Of a DNA stretch of 24,750 bases, positions 7,608-14,399 are shown in pieces. The first letter of the stretch is position 1. Each line of letters begins with the position of its first letter. A program made the position numbers and the translations under genes. The notes beneath the pieces were generated by a model, which was given only the letters and a program-made list of their open reading frames with translations, did no database searches and had not been told where the DNA came from. Location of the stretch: positions 1-24,750 of the forward strand of contig JAEDLC010000018.1 in the NCBI GenBank assembly GCA_016295505.1. Direction: 5' to 3'. The stretch comes from Dorea sp. Its GTDB lineage: Bacteria > Bacillota_A > Clostridia > Lachnospirales > Lachnospiraceae.

Positions 7608-8384
7608 TTAGCTTTGTCCCTTTTGCTTTAATTCTGATTGTATAAGTTTGCGAATATTTTCTGCCTGTTGCATGGAAATATTAAAAAAGTTTTTTATGAT
7701 GGTGTCGAACATTTTCCTGGATGGGATATTGTCCAGAATTTCTACTGCTGGGATGTCAAGATCTTGCTGCATGTTATGTAGTAGTGAAGTGGCAATTATT
7801 TTGCGCTGAAGCAATTCATCTTCGGGGAGATCAATAAATACTTTATCGGTGAAAACTGAATGGAAAGATTTGAAGTGCTCAAGAGATTCAAAATGATTAT
7901 TGATGATTTCAAAAGCTATTGGATGAATGATGCCTGCCGAAGATGGTGAAGCATATTCTTTAAAACTACTGTAGCGGTAATTTTCAATAGATTTGCACAT
8001 ATTTGCTTTTACGGGATTCAGGTGAATGTACCGAAGGCAGTTAAAAAAATAGGATTCATCCTCGATGCATTGACTTCGAAAACGGCCGTCAAAGACGTAA
8101 CCAACACGATTATGTTTTTGATTGTAATATACAGCATAAACTGAAAGAATTCTGGCCATAAAGGCTGACAGTTCTTCAATAGGAGCTCGCATTAGCAAGT
8201 GAAAATGATTTGACATAACGCAATATGCAAATATTTTAATGTTGTATTGGCTGATGGAATCATGAACAATATTTAGAAATCGGGAACGCTCTAGATTTTT
8301 TGAAAAAATAGGAAATTTGTTAATGCCGCGGCTGGTTATATGATAAAACTCAGTGCTGCTTTCTTGCCTTGGTTTCCTGGGCAT
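7608..8384 (-). CDS. REP-associated tyrosine transposase (RAYT, Y1/HUH family)
   Basis: 258 residues. The N-terminal half is a Y1 transposase domain (IS200-like fold): FYHITSRGINKFPIF (13-27), the metal-binding HUH pair H60 and H62 in MSNHFHLLM, GYVFDGRFRSQ (95-105), and the candidate nucleophile Y119 in the RAYT hallmark RYIHLNPVKA. All catalytic residues are present, so it looks intact. The C-terminal part (about 190-258) is helical and may bind DNA. RAYTs cut and rejoin single-stranded DNA at REP-type palindromes and are usually single-copy genes associated with dispersed REP/REPIN sequences. The start is the ATG at 8384 with AAGGAG about 7 bases upstream; a 49-codon in-frame extension reads through repeat copy C and is not credible as protein. 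No own promoter is evident; read-through from proS is possible. Confidence 0.92.
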   Translation of the reverse strand: MPRKPRQESSTEFYHITSRGINKFPIFSKNLERSRFLNIVHDSISQYNIKIFAYCVMSNHFHLLMRAPIEELSAFMARILSVYAVYYNQKHNRVGYVFDGRFRSQCIEDESYFFNCLRYIHLNPVKANMCKSIENYRYSSFKEYASPSSAGIIHPIAFEIINNHFESLEHFKSFHSVFTDKVFIDLPEDELLQRKIIATSLLHNMQQDLDIPAVEILDNIPSRKMFDTIIKNFFNISMQQAENIRKLIQSELKQKGQS

Positions 8385-8422
8385 GTCGGTACTCCTTTCT
8401 GAAAAGGAACGGAACATGAAAA

Positions 8423-8475
8423 GGGACAGGGGATTTTTAATTTGGGACGGGGAATTTTTAAAAATCCTCCGTCCC
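8423..8475 (-). repeat. 53-bp palindromic element (copy C)
   Basis: Exact reverse complement of copy B over 53 bases, starting GGGACAGGGG and ending CCGTCCC on the plus strand. It lies between the proS stop codon and the RAYT start, forming the upstream boundary of the RAYT unit. In RNA it would fold into a stable hairpin followed by A-rich sequence on the minus strand, so terminator activity in the proS direction is uncertain. Confidence 0.93.
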
Positions 8476-8484
8476 TTTTTAGAA

Positions 8485-9924
8485 TTAATATGATTTTCCC
8501 CAATATGCCATATGTTTTGCCGGTTTTCCACACCAAATGCATTTATCAGAGATCATTTCTTCGTCTTCGATCAGACATCTGGTTGCAGCTCCGCCGGTGA
8601 CATATTTTACTTCACCTTCGCATTCCGGATCTCCACACCAGCATGCTTTTACGAATCCGCGGTTTGCCTTGAATTTCTCTTCCATTTCGTCCATAGTCAC
8701 TGCAGTGTCGATATGATCATTCAGGAATTTTTCTGCTCTGTCATACATATCCTGCTGTTCCTGCTCTAAGATCTCGCGCAGCTTTGTTGCGATCTCATCC
8801 AGAGAAACAACTGTCTTTTCGCGGTTATCACGACGTACAACAACAACCTGGTTCTTTTCGAGGTCTTTTGGACCGATTTCGATACGTGTTGGAATACCGA
8901 GGATTTCCTGTTCAGAGAATTTCCATCCGGTACTTTTGTCGGAATCGTCGATTTTGACTCTGTATCCGGCTTTCTTGAGTTCATCAAGCAGTGCGTATGC
9001 TCTGTCAAGTACGCCTTCCTTATGCTGAGCAATTGGAATGATACGACACTCAACCGGTGCTACGTGTGGTGGGAGTACAAGTCCGTCGTCATCACCATGA
9101 ACCATGATCAGGCCGCCGATACTTCTTGTGGACCATCCCCAGGAAGTCTCATAGGCGCTCTGAAGCTGGTTGTTTTTATCTACATATTTGATGCCAAATG
9201 CATCTGGGAAGCCGCTTCCGAAGAAATGGCTGGTTGCGGACTGTAATGCTTTTCCGTCATGCATTAGTGCTTCAACAGTATATGTGTCCTGAGCTCCGGC
9301 AAATTTTTCGTGTTCAGCTTTTCTTCCGGCTACGAAAGGCATTGCAAGGGTTTCTTTGTAGCAGTCCTTGTATACCTGCCACATCTGGATGGTTCTTTCT
9401 TCCGCTTCCTCATAAGTAGCATGAAGTGTATGACCCTCCTGCCACAAAAATTCTCTGGAACGAAGGAAAGGTCTTGTGGTTTTTTCCCAGCGAAGTACAG
9501 AGTTCCACTGGTTCCATACTTTTGGAAGATCTCTGTAGGAACGTACTGTTTTTGCCCAGAGATCGCAGAATAAAGTCTCTGAAGTAGGGCGGATACACAG
9601 TCTTTCCTGTAATCTTTCCATACCGCCATGGGTAACCCATGCTACTTCAGGTGCAAACCCTTCTACATGATCAGCTTCTTTTTCCAGAAGATTTTCCGGA
9701 ATTAAAGTCGGCAGATAAACATTTTCAACGCCGGTTTCTTTAAAACGTCTGTCCAGATCGGCCTGAATCAGTTCCCAGATTGCGTATCCATTTGGTAAAT
9801 AATTCAGACATCCCTTTACACTTGAATAATCGCACAGCTGCGCTTCACGTACAACATCTGTGTACCACTGTGCAAAGTCTACATCACGTGGTGTGATATT
9901 TTTTACTAATTTTTCTTTTGCCAT
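8485..9924 (-). CDS. proS: Prolyl-tRNA synthetase, short eukaryote/archaeal type
   Basis: 479 residues, the length of the ProRS type without the bacterial editing insertion. It charges tRNA-Pro in the cytoplasm. Class II motifs are visible: motif 1 around LPTLIPE (71-77), motif 2 as RPFLRSREFLWQEGHT (151-166), motif 3 in IGGLIMVHGDDDGLVLPP (269-286). The C-terminal domain has Cys pairs (CWCGDPEC and CIWCGK) typical of the zinc-binding tail, and ends in GKSY with the usual terminal Tyr. AGGAGAAGAGG lies just upstream of the ATG. A promoter and T-box leader upstream indicate control by uncharged tRNA-Pro. The RAYT unit follows immediately. Confidence 0.95.
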   Translation of the reverse strand: MAKEKLVKNITPRDVDFAQWYTDVVREAQLCDYSSVKGCLNYLPNGYAIWELIQADLDRRFKETGVENVYLPTLIPENLLEKEADHVEGFAPEVAWVTHGGMERLQERLCIRPTSETLFCDLWAKTVRSYRDLPKVWNQWNSVLRWEKTTRPFLRSREFLWQEGHTLHATYEEAEERTIQMWQVYKDCYKETLAMPFVAGRKAEHEKFAGAQDTYTVEALMHDGKALQSATSHFFGSGFPDAFGIKYVDKNNQLQSAYETSWGWSTRSIGGLIMVHGDDDGLVLPPHVAPVECRIIPIAQHKEGVLDRAYALLDELKKAGYRVKIDDSDKSTGWKFSEQEILGIPTRIEIGPKDLEKNQVVVVRRDNREKTVVSLDEIATKLREILEQEQQDMYDRAEKFLNDHIDTAVTMDEMEEKFKANRGFVKACWCGDPECEGEVKYVTGGAATRCLIEDEEMISDKCIWCGKPAKHMAYWGKSY

Positions 9925-10024
9925 GTTCCTCTTCTCCTTTTCTTTTCTGCGAAGCCTCTTCTCCGCATTATTATAATGGGAGCCATTGATGCCATCAGGT
10001 GATCCGCGGATTCTTTTGTTAACG

Positions 10025-10078
10025 AAAATAAAAACGCCGGACCTTTCAGCTCCCCAAAAGGGACCGAAAAGTTCGGCG
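10025..10078 (-). terminator. Regulated terminator of the proS T-box
   Basis: Minus-strand stem of about 15 bp with a few G-U wobbles (CGCCGAACTTTTCGG with CTGAAAGGTCCGGCG), a small inner CCC/GGG hairpin in the loop, and the U-tract TTTTTATTTT. It shares sequence with the T-box core, so the two structures are mutually exclusive. Confidence 0.88.
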
Positions 10079-10272
10079 GTACCACCCTAGTTAACTACAA
10101 ATTATTTGTAGTTCTCTTCATTTGCCATTAACGCTGGCAGGACGCTGCATTTTCATACAGTGGCTCCAAGACCGGTTCCATGCAGTTCAAGGCAGGTATC
10201 TTGCAGCAAATGATTCCCTCTCTGTGGCCTGCTTACATGTACTAATTCTCTTCGTTGCCATAAATCTTGAAT
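10025..10272 (-). promoter_or_regulatory. T-box riboswitch leader of proS
   Basis: On the minus strand the leader contains the T-box core GGGTGGTACCGCC (plus-strand 10076-10088), which pairs with the acceptor end of uncharged tRNA, and an upstream Stem I-like region with AGAGAATTAGTA and AGAGAGG. A candidate specifier is CCG (Pro) within GGAACCGG, plus-strand 10173-10175; this is tentative because I folded by eye. The T-box overlaps a competing terminator. Uncharged tRNA-Pro should favour the antiterminator and switch proS on. The remaining sequence down to 9925 is an untranslated leader with no gene. Confidence 0.9.
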
Positions 10273-10280
10273 TGACCATA

Positions 10281-10309
10281 ATTTTAATCGAACGTTTCAT
10301 TTTTGTCAA
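10281..10309 (-). promoter_or_regulatory. Sigma-A-type promoter of the proS leader
   Basis: Minus-strand TTGACA (10304-10309), a 17-base spacer and TAAAAT (10281-10286). The start site would fall near 10274, giving a leader of about 350 bases before proS. Confidence 0.8.
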
Positions 10310-10317
10310 GACAAAGA

Positions 10318-10365
10318 AATGATTATCTCAGCAAACTAAAATAGAAAAATGATTATCTCAGTAAA
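10318..10365. repeat. 30-bp-period direct repeat at the 3' end of the exchanger gene
   Basis: AATGATTATCTCAG followed by CAAA or TAAA occurs at 10318-10335 and again at 10348-10365. The second copy contains the stop and last codons of the exchanger gene, so the first looks like a degenerate duplicate of the gene end. Confidence 0.65.
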
Positions 10366-11315
10366 ACATAGATAAAGAATGCAAGGTATGCGATGAGAAA
10401 CAGCATTCCTTCTTTTCGCTGGATTTTATGATTGCTGATTGCGGAAATATATACAATAATGCTTGCGACAATCAATATTAAAGTATCATAAACGGCAGTG
10501 ACATCAAGCGTAATCGGAGTAATGGCAGAAGAAATCCCCAGAATTAATAAAATATTGAAAATATTAGAACCGACTACGTTTCCGACCGCAAGGTCATTTT
10601 CGCCTTTGCTGGAGGCTACCATGGAGGTAACAAGTTCCGGAAGAGAGGTGCCGAGTGCGACAATCGTCAATCCGATGAAGGTCTGGCTCAGTCCAAACGT
10701 TTCTGCAATATTGCAGGCACTGTCGACAACCAGATTACCTCCCCATACGATTCCGGCAAGACCAAGTATAATAAAGGAAGCACTTTTCAAAGGAGACATC
10801 ACTTTGTAATCTTCTTCGGCAGTAGTATCGGACCGGGAATTTAAGGCCGATTTCACAGTTGCATATAAAAAGATCACAAAAAGAATGAGAAAGAGAATTC
10901 CCGCCCATCGACCAAGTACAAATGTTTTGTTACCATCCAGAATTTTGATGATTGAAAAGTCAGAATCCAAAAATAACAAAATAATTGTAATAAATATGGA
11001 AAAAGGGAATTCTTTCCTTAACAGAGACCATTTTGCTTCAACCGGACGAATAATCGAACAACAACCGAGAACAACCAAAAGATTAAAAATATTAGAACCC
11101 AGGACATTGCTGACAGCAAGATCGTTATTTCCACGAATTGCAGCAGTCACACTTACGGATAATTCCGGCATACTTGTCCCAAATGCAACAACCGTCAGAC
11201 CGATAACAATGGACGGAACTTTTAATAGTTTGGCGACACTGGAACTTCCATCTACAAAAAAATCTGCCCCTTTGATCAGCAGAATAAATCCAAGAATTAA
11301 AAGAATATAGTTCAT
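10353..11315 (-). CDS. Na+/Ca2+ exchanger family protein (CaCA, YrbG-like)
   Basis: 320 residues, about ten hydrophobic segments in two inverted halves. Both ion-binding alpha repeats are present: VAFGTSMPELSVSVTAA with SNVLGSNIFN in the first half and VALGTSLPELVTSMVAS with GNVVGSNIFN in the second, each with the key Glu in the PEL motif. The family exchanges Ca2+ for Na+ or H+ across the cytoplasmic membrane. A hydrophilic central loop rich in Asp and Glu lies near residues 160-172. AAAGGA precedes the ATG. It appears to be a single-gene unit, divergent from the pseudouridine synthase gene and reading toward the proS promoter. Confidence 0.92.
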   Translation of the reverse strand: MNYILLILGFILLIKGADFFVDGSSSVAKLLKVPSIVIGLTVVAFGTSMPELSVSVTAAIRGNNDLAVSNVLGSNIFNLLVVLGCCSIIRPVEAKWSLLRKEFPFSIFITIILLFLDSDFSIIKILDGNKTFVLGRWAGILFLILFVIFLYATVKSALNSRSDTTAEEDYKVMSPLKSASFIILGLAGIVWGGNLVVDSACNIAETFGLSQTFIGLTIVALGTSLPELVTSMVASSKGENDLAVGNVVGSNIFNILLILGISSAITPITLDVTAVYDTLILIVASIIVYISAISNHKIQRKEGMLFLIAYLAFFIYVLLR

Positions 11316-11423
11316 AGCCGTAATCCTTTCTATTACTAACAGTTATGTTATCTTGCATATTTTAGCACACTATGATTAAATGATAAAGAAAATATTTCTA
11401 AAATAAATAAAGGAGATTCCAAC

Positions 11424-12125
11424 ATGCAGGCAGATGCGTTAAATATATTATATGAAGACAATGATATCATCGTATGTGTAAAACCACATGGAATTGCAAC
11501 ACAAAGCAAAAAAATAGGAAGACCGGATATGGTCAGCCTGTTGAAAAATCATATTTACCAGAATCACCCTGAAAAAGGAGAACCATATCTGGCTGTGATT
11601 CATCGCCTGGATCAGCCTGTAACAGGAATTCTTGTGTTTGCGAAAACAGCTGCAGCAGCAAAAGCATTGAACAAACAGCTACAAAGTCATGGATTTGGTA
11701 AATATTACAGAGCTCTTGTGGAAGGTTGTCCACCAAAAAAAGAGGATACGGTGGAAAATTATATGGTGAAAAATGGGAAAACAAATACGGCACGAATATG
11801 TGATAAAAATACAGAAGGCGCGAAATTAGCGCGTTTGCACTATGTTGTTGTTGAAAAGGGACAGGGGATTTTCCATTTGGGACGGGGAATTTTTAAAAAT
11901 TCCCCGTCCCAAATGGAACTTGACATCCACCTGGACACAGGCCGTCACCACCAGATCCGGGTTCAGCTTGCGAACCTGGGATGCCCGATCATCGGGGATA
12001 CGAAATATAATCCGCATGCGTCTGAATCCGGGGAATGGCAGCAGATTCAATTGTGTGCATATCGATTGGAGTTCGAGCATCCGCGGACACATAAGTTGAT
12101 GAAATTCCAGTTATCCACGCTGTGA
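11424..12125 (+). CDS. RluA-family pseudouridine synthase containing an in-frame palindromic element
   Basis: 233 residues. RluA-type enzymes convert uridine to pseudouridine in rRNA or tRNA. The catalytic motif is HRLDQPVTGI with D63, and the second conserved block is TGRHHQIRVQL (172-182), followed by CPIIGDTKY. AAAGGAG precedes the ATG. Unusually, residues 146-162 (from GQGIF to NSPS) are encoded by palindromic element copy D, sitting just before the beta strand that leads into TGRHHQIR. The frame is kept and both conserved blocks are intact, so the enzyme may still work with a surface loop enlarged by about 17 residues. The exact RNA target cannot be assigned. The last codons form part of a terminator stem. 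Confidence 0.9.
   Translation: MQADALNILYEDNDIIVCVKPHGIATQSKKIGRPDMVSLLKNHIYQNHPEKGEPYLAVIHRLDQPVTGILVFAKTAAAAKALNKQLQSHGFGKYYRALVEGCPPKKEDTVENYMVKNGKTNTARICDKNTEGAKLARLHYVVVEKGQGIFHLGRGIFKNSPSQMELDIHLDTGRHHQIRVQLANLGCPIIGDTKYNPHASESGEWQQIQLCAYRLEFEHPRTHKLMKFQLSTL
11858..11910 (-). repeat. 53-bp palindromic element inside a coding sequence (copy D)
   Basis: Same 53-bp layout as copy C: GGGACAGGGG arm, 11-bp spacer, then a perfect 32-bp core palindrome ending in GTCCC. The palindrome extends into the spacer and the host sequence on the other side, so 11871-11918 is a perfect 48-bp palindrome. It is translated as part of the RluA-family protein. Because of the palindrome, both strands encode the peptide GIFKNSPSQM. 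Confidence 0.93.
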
Positions 12126-12150
12126 TGTGGATAACTGGAATTTCTTTTGT
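12102..12150 (+). terminator. Rho-independent terminator overlapping the end of the pseudouridine synthase gene
   Basis: A perfect 17-bp stem (12102-12118 with 12127-12143) and an 8-base loop that contains the TGA stop codon, followed by a T-rich tract. It should insulate this gene from the polyamine operon. Confidence 0.88.
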
Positions 12151-12169
12151 AAATTATTGAGAAAATACA

Positions 12170-12197
12170 TTGCAATATTTGTACATTTATGTATAAT
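12170..12197 (+). promoter_or_regulatory. Promoter of the regulator-potABCD operon
   Basis: TTGCAA (12170-12175), 16-base spacer, perfect TATAAT (12192-12197). The start site would be near 12204, about 63 bases before the regulator's start codon. Confidence 0.7.
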
Positions 12198-12266
12198 AAA
12201 AACGATGGAGAAATATTAAAAAAAAAGTATAGTATTAGAAAACATACGAGGAGGGAAGGTGTCGTT

Positions 12267-12800
12267 TTGGATATAGGAAAGAAGTTAAGAGAAATGCGTC
12301 TTCAGAATGATCTGACGCTAGAGGATCTGGCTTCACGCAGTGAGCTTACGAAGGGATTTCTGTCGCAGGTGGAGCGTAACCTTACCGCACCGAGTATTGC
12401 GACGCTTGAAGATATTCTGGAAGCGCTCGGAAGTAATCTGTCGGAGTTTTTTCATGAGGAGGAAGAACGGCAGGTTGTTTTTTCTACACAGGACTTTTTT
12501 GTGGATGAGCAGGAGGATTATCAGGTGGAATGGGTGATCCCGAATGCGCAGAAGAATCAGATGGAACCGATTCTTCTTACACTCTATCCGCATAAAAAGA
12601 GCCATGAGCAGCTGGCATACCAGGGGGAAGAATTCGGGTATGTGCTGAAGGGCAGTGTGACGATCGTGTGCGGCAATAAAAAGTACAAAGTAAAGGCCCA
12701 TGAGACCTTTTACATGGACGGCTCAAAGAGCCATTATCTATACAACCATGGAAACAGTGTGGCAAAGGTGCTGTGGATCACAACACCGCCCATGTTTTAG
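12267..12800 (+). CDS. XRE-family regulator with C-terminal cupin domain, polyamine operon
   Basis: 177 residues from a TTG start giving MDIGKKLREMR, the typical beginning of this family; AGGAGGGAAGG lies just upstream. The longer frame from 12189 starts at the -10 box and is rejected. Residues about 3-58 form a helix-turn-helix (LTLEDLASRSELTKGFLSQ and following). Residues about 100-175 form a cupin barrel (EEFGYVLKGSVTIVCGNKKY, then AHETFYMDGSKSHYLYNHG), probably sensing a small ligand. It is 21 bases upstream of potA on the same strand, so it most likely regulates its own operon in response to polyamines. This resembles PuuR-type regulators by architecture; the ligand is inferred from context. 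Confidence 0.9.
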   Translation: MDIGKKLREMRLQNDLTLEDLASRSELTKGFLSQVERNLTAPSIATLEDILEALGSNLSEFFHEEEERQVVFSTQDFFVDEQEDYQVEWVIPNAQKNQMEPILLTLYPHKKSHEQLAYQGEEFGYVLKGSVTIVCGNKKYKVKAHETFYMDGSKSHYLYNHGNSVAKVLWITTPPMF

Positions 12801-12821
12801 GAATGAGAAGGGAGAAGTGAG

Positions 12822-14399
12822 ATGGAAGAAAAGAAGCTGATAGAGTTTCGCGACATTGTGAAGAGTTTTGACGGACAGATTGTTCTGAAGGGAATTAATC
12901 TGGATATTTATGAAAATGAATTTGTGACTCTGCTCGGACCGAGCGGATGTGGAAAGACTACCCTGCTCAGGATTCTCGGAGGATTTCTTGACGCAGATGA
13001 GGGAAAGGTAATCTTTGACGGAGAAGAAATTAGTCAGAAACCGCCATATGAACGGGAATTAAATACGGTGTTCCAGAAATATGCGTTATTTCCGCACCTC
13101 AGTGTGTATGAAAATATTGCATTTGGTCTGAAGATCAAGAAGGTAAGTAAGGATATTATTGATCAGAAGGTTATGAAGATGCTGAAGCTGATCGGCCTGG
13201 AGGGATATGAGGATAAGAACACGACCCTTCTTTCCGGAGGACAGCAGCAGAGAGTTGCGATCGCCAGAGCACTGGTAAATGAACCGAAGGTCCTTCTTCT
13301 GGATGAGCCTCTGGCAGCGCTGGATCTGAAGCTTCGAAAAGAGATGCAGTATGAGTTGAAGAGGATTCAGCAGGAGGTAGGAATCACATTTATCTTTGTT
13401 ACACATGATCAGGAAGAAGCGCTTACCATGTCAGACAAGATCGTGGTTATGAAAAACGGAGAGATCCAGCAGGTCGGCACACCACAGGAGATCTATAATG
13501 AGCCGGCCAACCGGTTTGTTGCAAACTTTATCGGTGAGAGTAATATCATATCCGGAACCATGCTTGAGGATTATAAGGTGCGGTTCGATGATATTACATT
13601 TGACTGTGTGGATTTTGGATTTAAGGAAAATGAGCCGGTGGATGTAGTCATCCGCCCGGAGGATATTGATATCGTAGATGTAAAAGACGGCAAGATGACC
13701 GGTGAAGTTCTGAGCGTTCTGTTTAAAGGTGTTCATTATGAGATCATGGTAGAGACGGTTCCGGGTACCAGTGTGACAGTCAACATGCGCGTGATTCGCA
13801 ATCATGACGTGACCAGTGAAGACGGAAAGGAAAAGATCAGCGCAAATAACTTCTATGTAGATGTGGAGGATGTGGCAGATCTGGATGATAAGGACATTGT
13901 CGCACTTTCCAATGCACAGGCATGGGATACAGAGAGTGACGATTATATTTCTATCGCGAAGATTGAGTATGAGCTGAGTGAGGAAGAAGGCCAGTATCCG
14001 GTCGTATTCTCAACGGCAAATGGAACCAGCATTGAGAGAACCATTTTTGTGGTCAATCAGCCGTTTGTTAAGAATGAAAAGGCAAATGAAGCGATTATGG
14101 CCTTTAACTTCTTTAAAACGGTGGATGAGATTACAGAATCTCAGGCTCTGGATACCGATATTAAGACCTGGGCCAATGCACAGGGATGGAAGTTAAGTGA
14201 TGAAGATCAGAGTATAGATATCAGTGTAGATTACGACTTTGAGCCGGAAGAAGTCAAAGAAGGCGTATATCAGATTACGTTTTCTACTACAGGACGTGAA
14301 TTCAAGATTCATACAACGGATTATTCTGAGGAAGGTCAGGAGGTCGGCCTGACATTCTTCCCGGAAGACATTCATGTAATGTCTAAGGTGGCTTATTAA
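12822..14399 (+). CDS. potA: Spermidine/putrescine ABC transporter ATPase with an insertion in its TOBE region
   Basis: 525 residues, against about 350-380 usual for PotA. The ATPase domain is complete: Walker A GPSGCGKTT (39-47), Q-loop Q85, signature LSGGQQQR (137-144), Walker B LLLDEP (158-163), switch H195. A TOBE/OB region begins near 275 (VVIRPEDIDIV, then FKGVHYEIMVET) and would normally run directly into HTTDYSEEGQEVGLTFFPED, which appears only at 497-516. Between them lie about 175 extra residues that contain two tandem repeats, roughly 339-401 and 425-491, each with an xAxNFF/xANNFY start, an ALSNAQAWD or TWANAQGWK block and a Y-VVFST or YQITFST end. Such repeats resemble Ig-like modules of Gram-positive surface proteins. 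The ATPase drives polyamine import with PotB and PotC. Its stop overlaps potB by one base. Confidence 0.9.
   Translation: MEEKKLIEFRDIVKSFDGQIVLKGINLDIYENEFVTLLGPSGCGKTTLLRILGGFLDADEGKVIFDGEEISQKPPYERELNTVFQKYALFPHLSVYENIAFGLKIKKVSKDIIDQKVMKMLKLIGLEGYEDKNTTLLSGGQQQRVAIARALVNEPKVLLLDEPLAALDLKLRKEMQYELKRIQQEVGITFIFVTHDQEEALTMSDKIVVMKNGEIQQVGTPQEIYNEPANRFVANFIGESNIISGTMLEDYKVRFDDITFDCVDFGFKENEPVDVVIRPEDIDIVDVKDGKMTGEVLSVLFKGVHYEIMVETVPGTSVTVNMRVIRNHDVTSEDGKEKISANNFYVDVEDVADLDDKDIVALSNAQAWDTESDDYISIAKIEYELSEEEGQYPVVFSTANGTSIERTIFVVNQPFVKNEKANEAIMAFNFFKTVDEITESQALDTDIKTWANAQGWKLSDEDQSIDISVDYDFEPEEVKEGVYQITFSTTGREFKIHTTDYSEEGQEVGLTFFPEDIHVMSKVAY
13836..14294 (+). other. Two tandem Ig-like-module repeats inserted in PotA
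   Basis: The segment encodes residues 339-491 of PotA. Repeat 1 (63 residues) and repeat 2 (67 residues) align by eye: NNFYVDVED with FNFFKTVDE, SNAQAWD with ANAQGWK, then a variable acidic stretch, and EGQYPVVFSTANG with EGVYQITFSTTG. The repeats are acidic (D/E-rich) and have no signal for export, since PotA is a cytoplasmic ATPase. Confidence 0.75.

Larger units (their letters stand above)
7546..8475 (-). mobile_element. RAYT mobile unit bounded by exact 53-bp inverted repeats
   Basis: A 930-bp segment begins with palindrome copy B and ends with its exact reverse complement, copy C. The only gene inside is a Y1-type REP-associated transposase. It lies 9 bases after the proS stop and upstream of cca, both on the same strand. 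No target-site duplication is visible, as expected for HUH/Y1 enzymes. Whether the whole unit moved, or the enzyme gene is stationary and mobilises only the small repeats, cannot be told from one genome. Confidence 0.75.

Noticed and set aside
7546..8475. Palindrome copies read as ordinary rho-independent terminators only
   Set aside because: Constant 53-bp length, a third arm, lack of consistent T-runs and a copy inside a coding sequence are not explained by terminator function alone.
8385..8531. 49-codon N-terminal extension of the RAYT frame
   Set aside because: It reads through repeat copy C and into proS; the ATG at 8384 has a good ribosome site and begins the typical MPRKPR start.
11826..12092. 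Minus-strand frame across the pseudouridine synthase gene with the same peptide GIFKNSPSQM
   Set aside because: The shared peptide arises only because the element is a palindrome; no ribosome site or family match.
12189..12266. Longer N-terminus for the XRE-cupin regulator
   Set aside because: This ATG lies at the -10 box of the likely promoter; TTG at 12267 follows AGGAGGGAAGG and begins the helix-turn-helix correctly.
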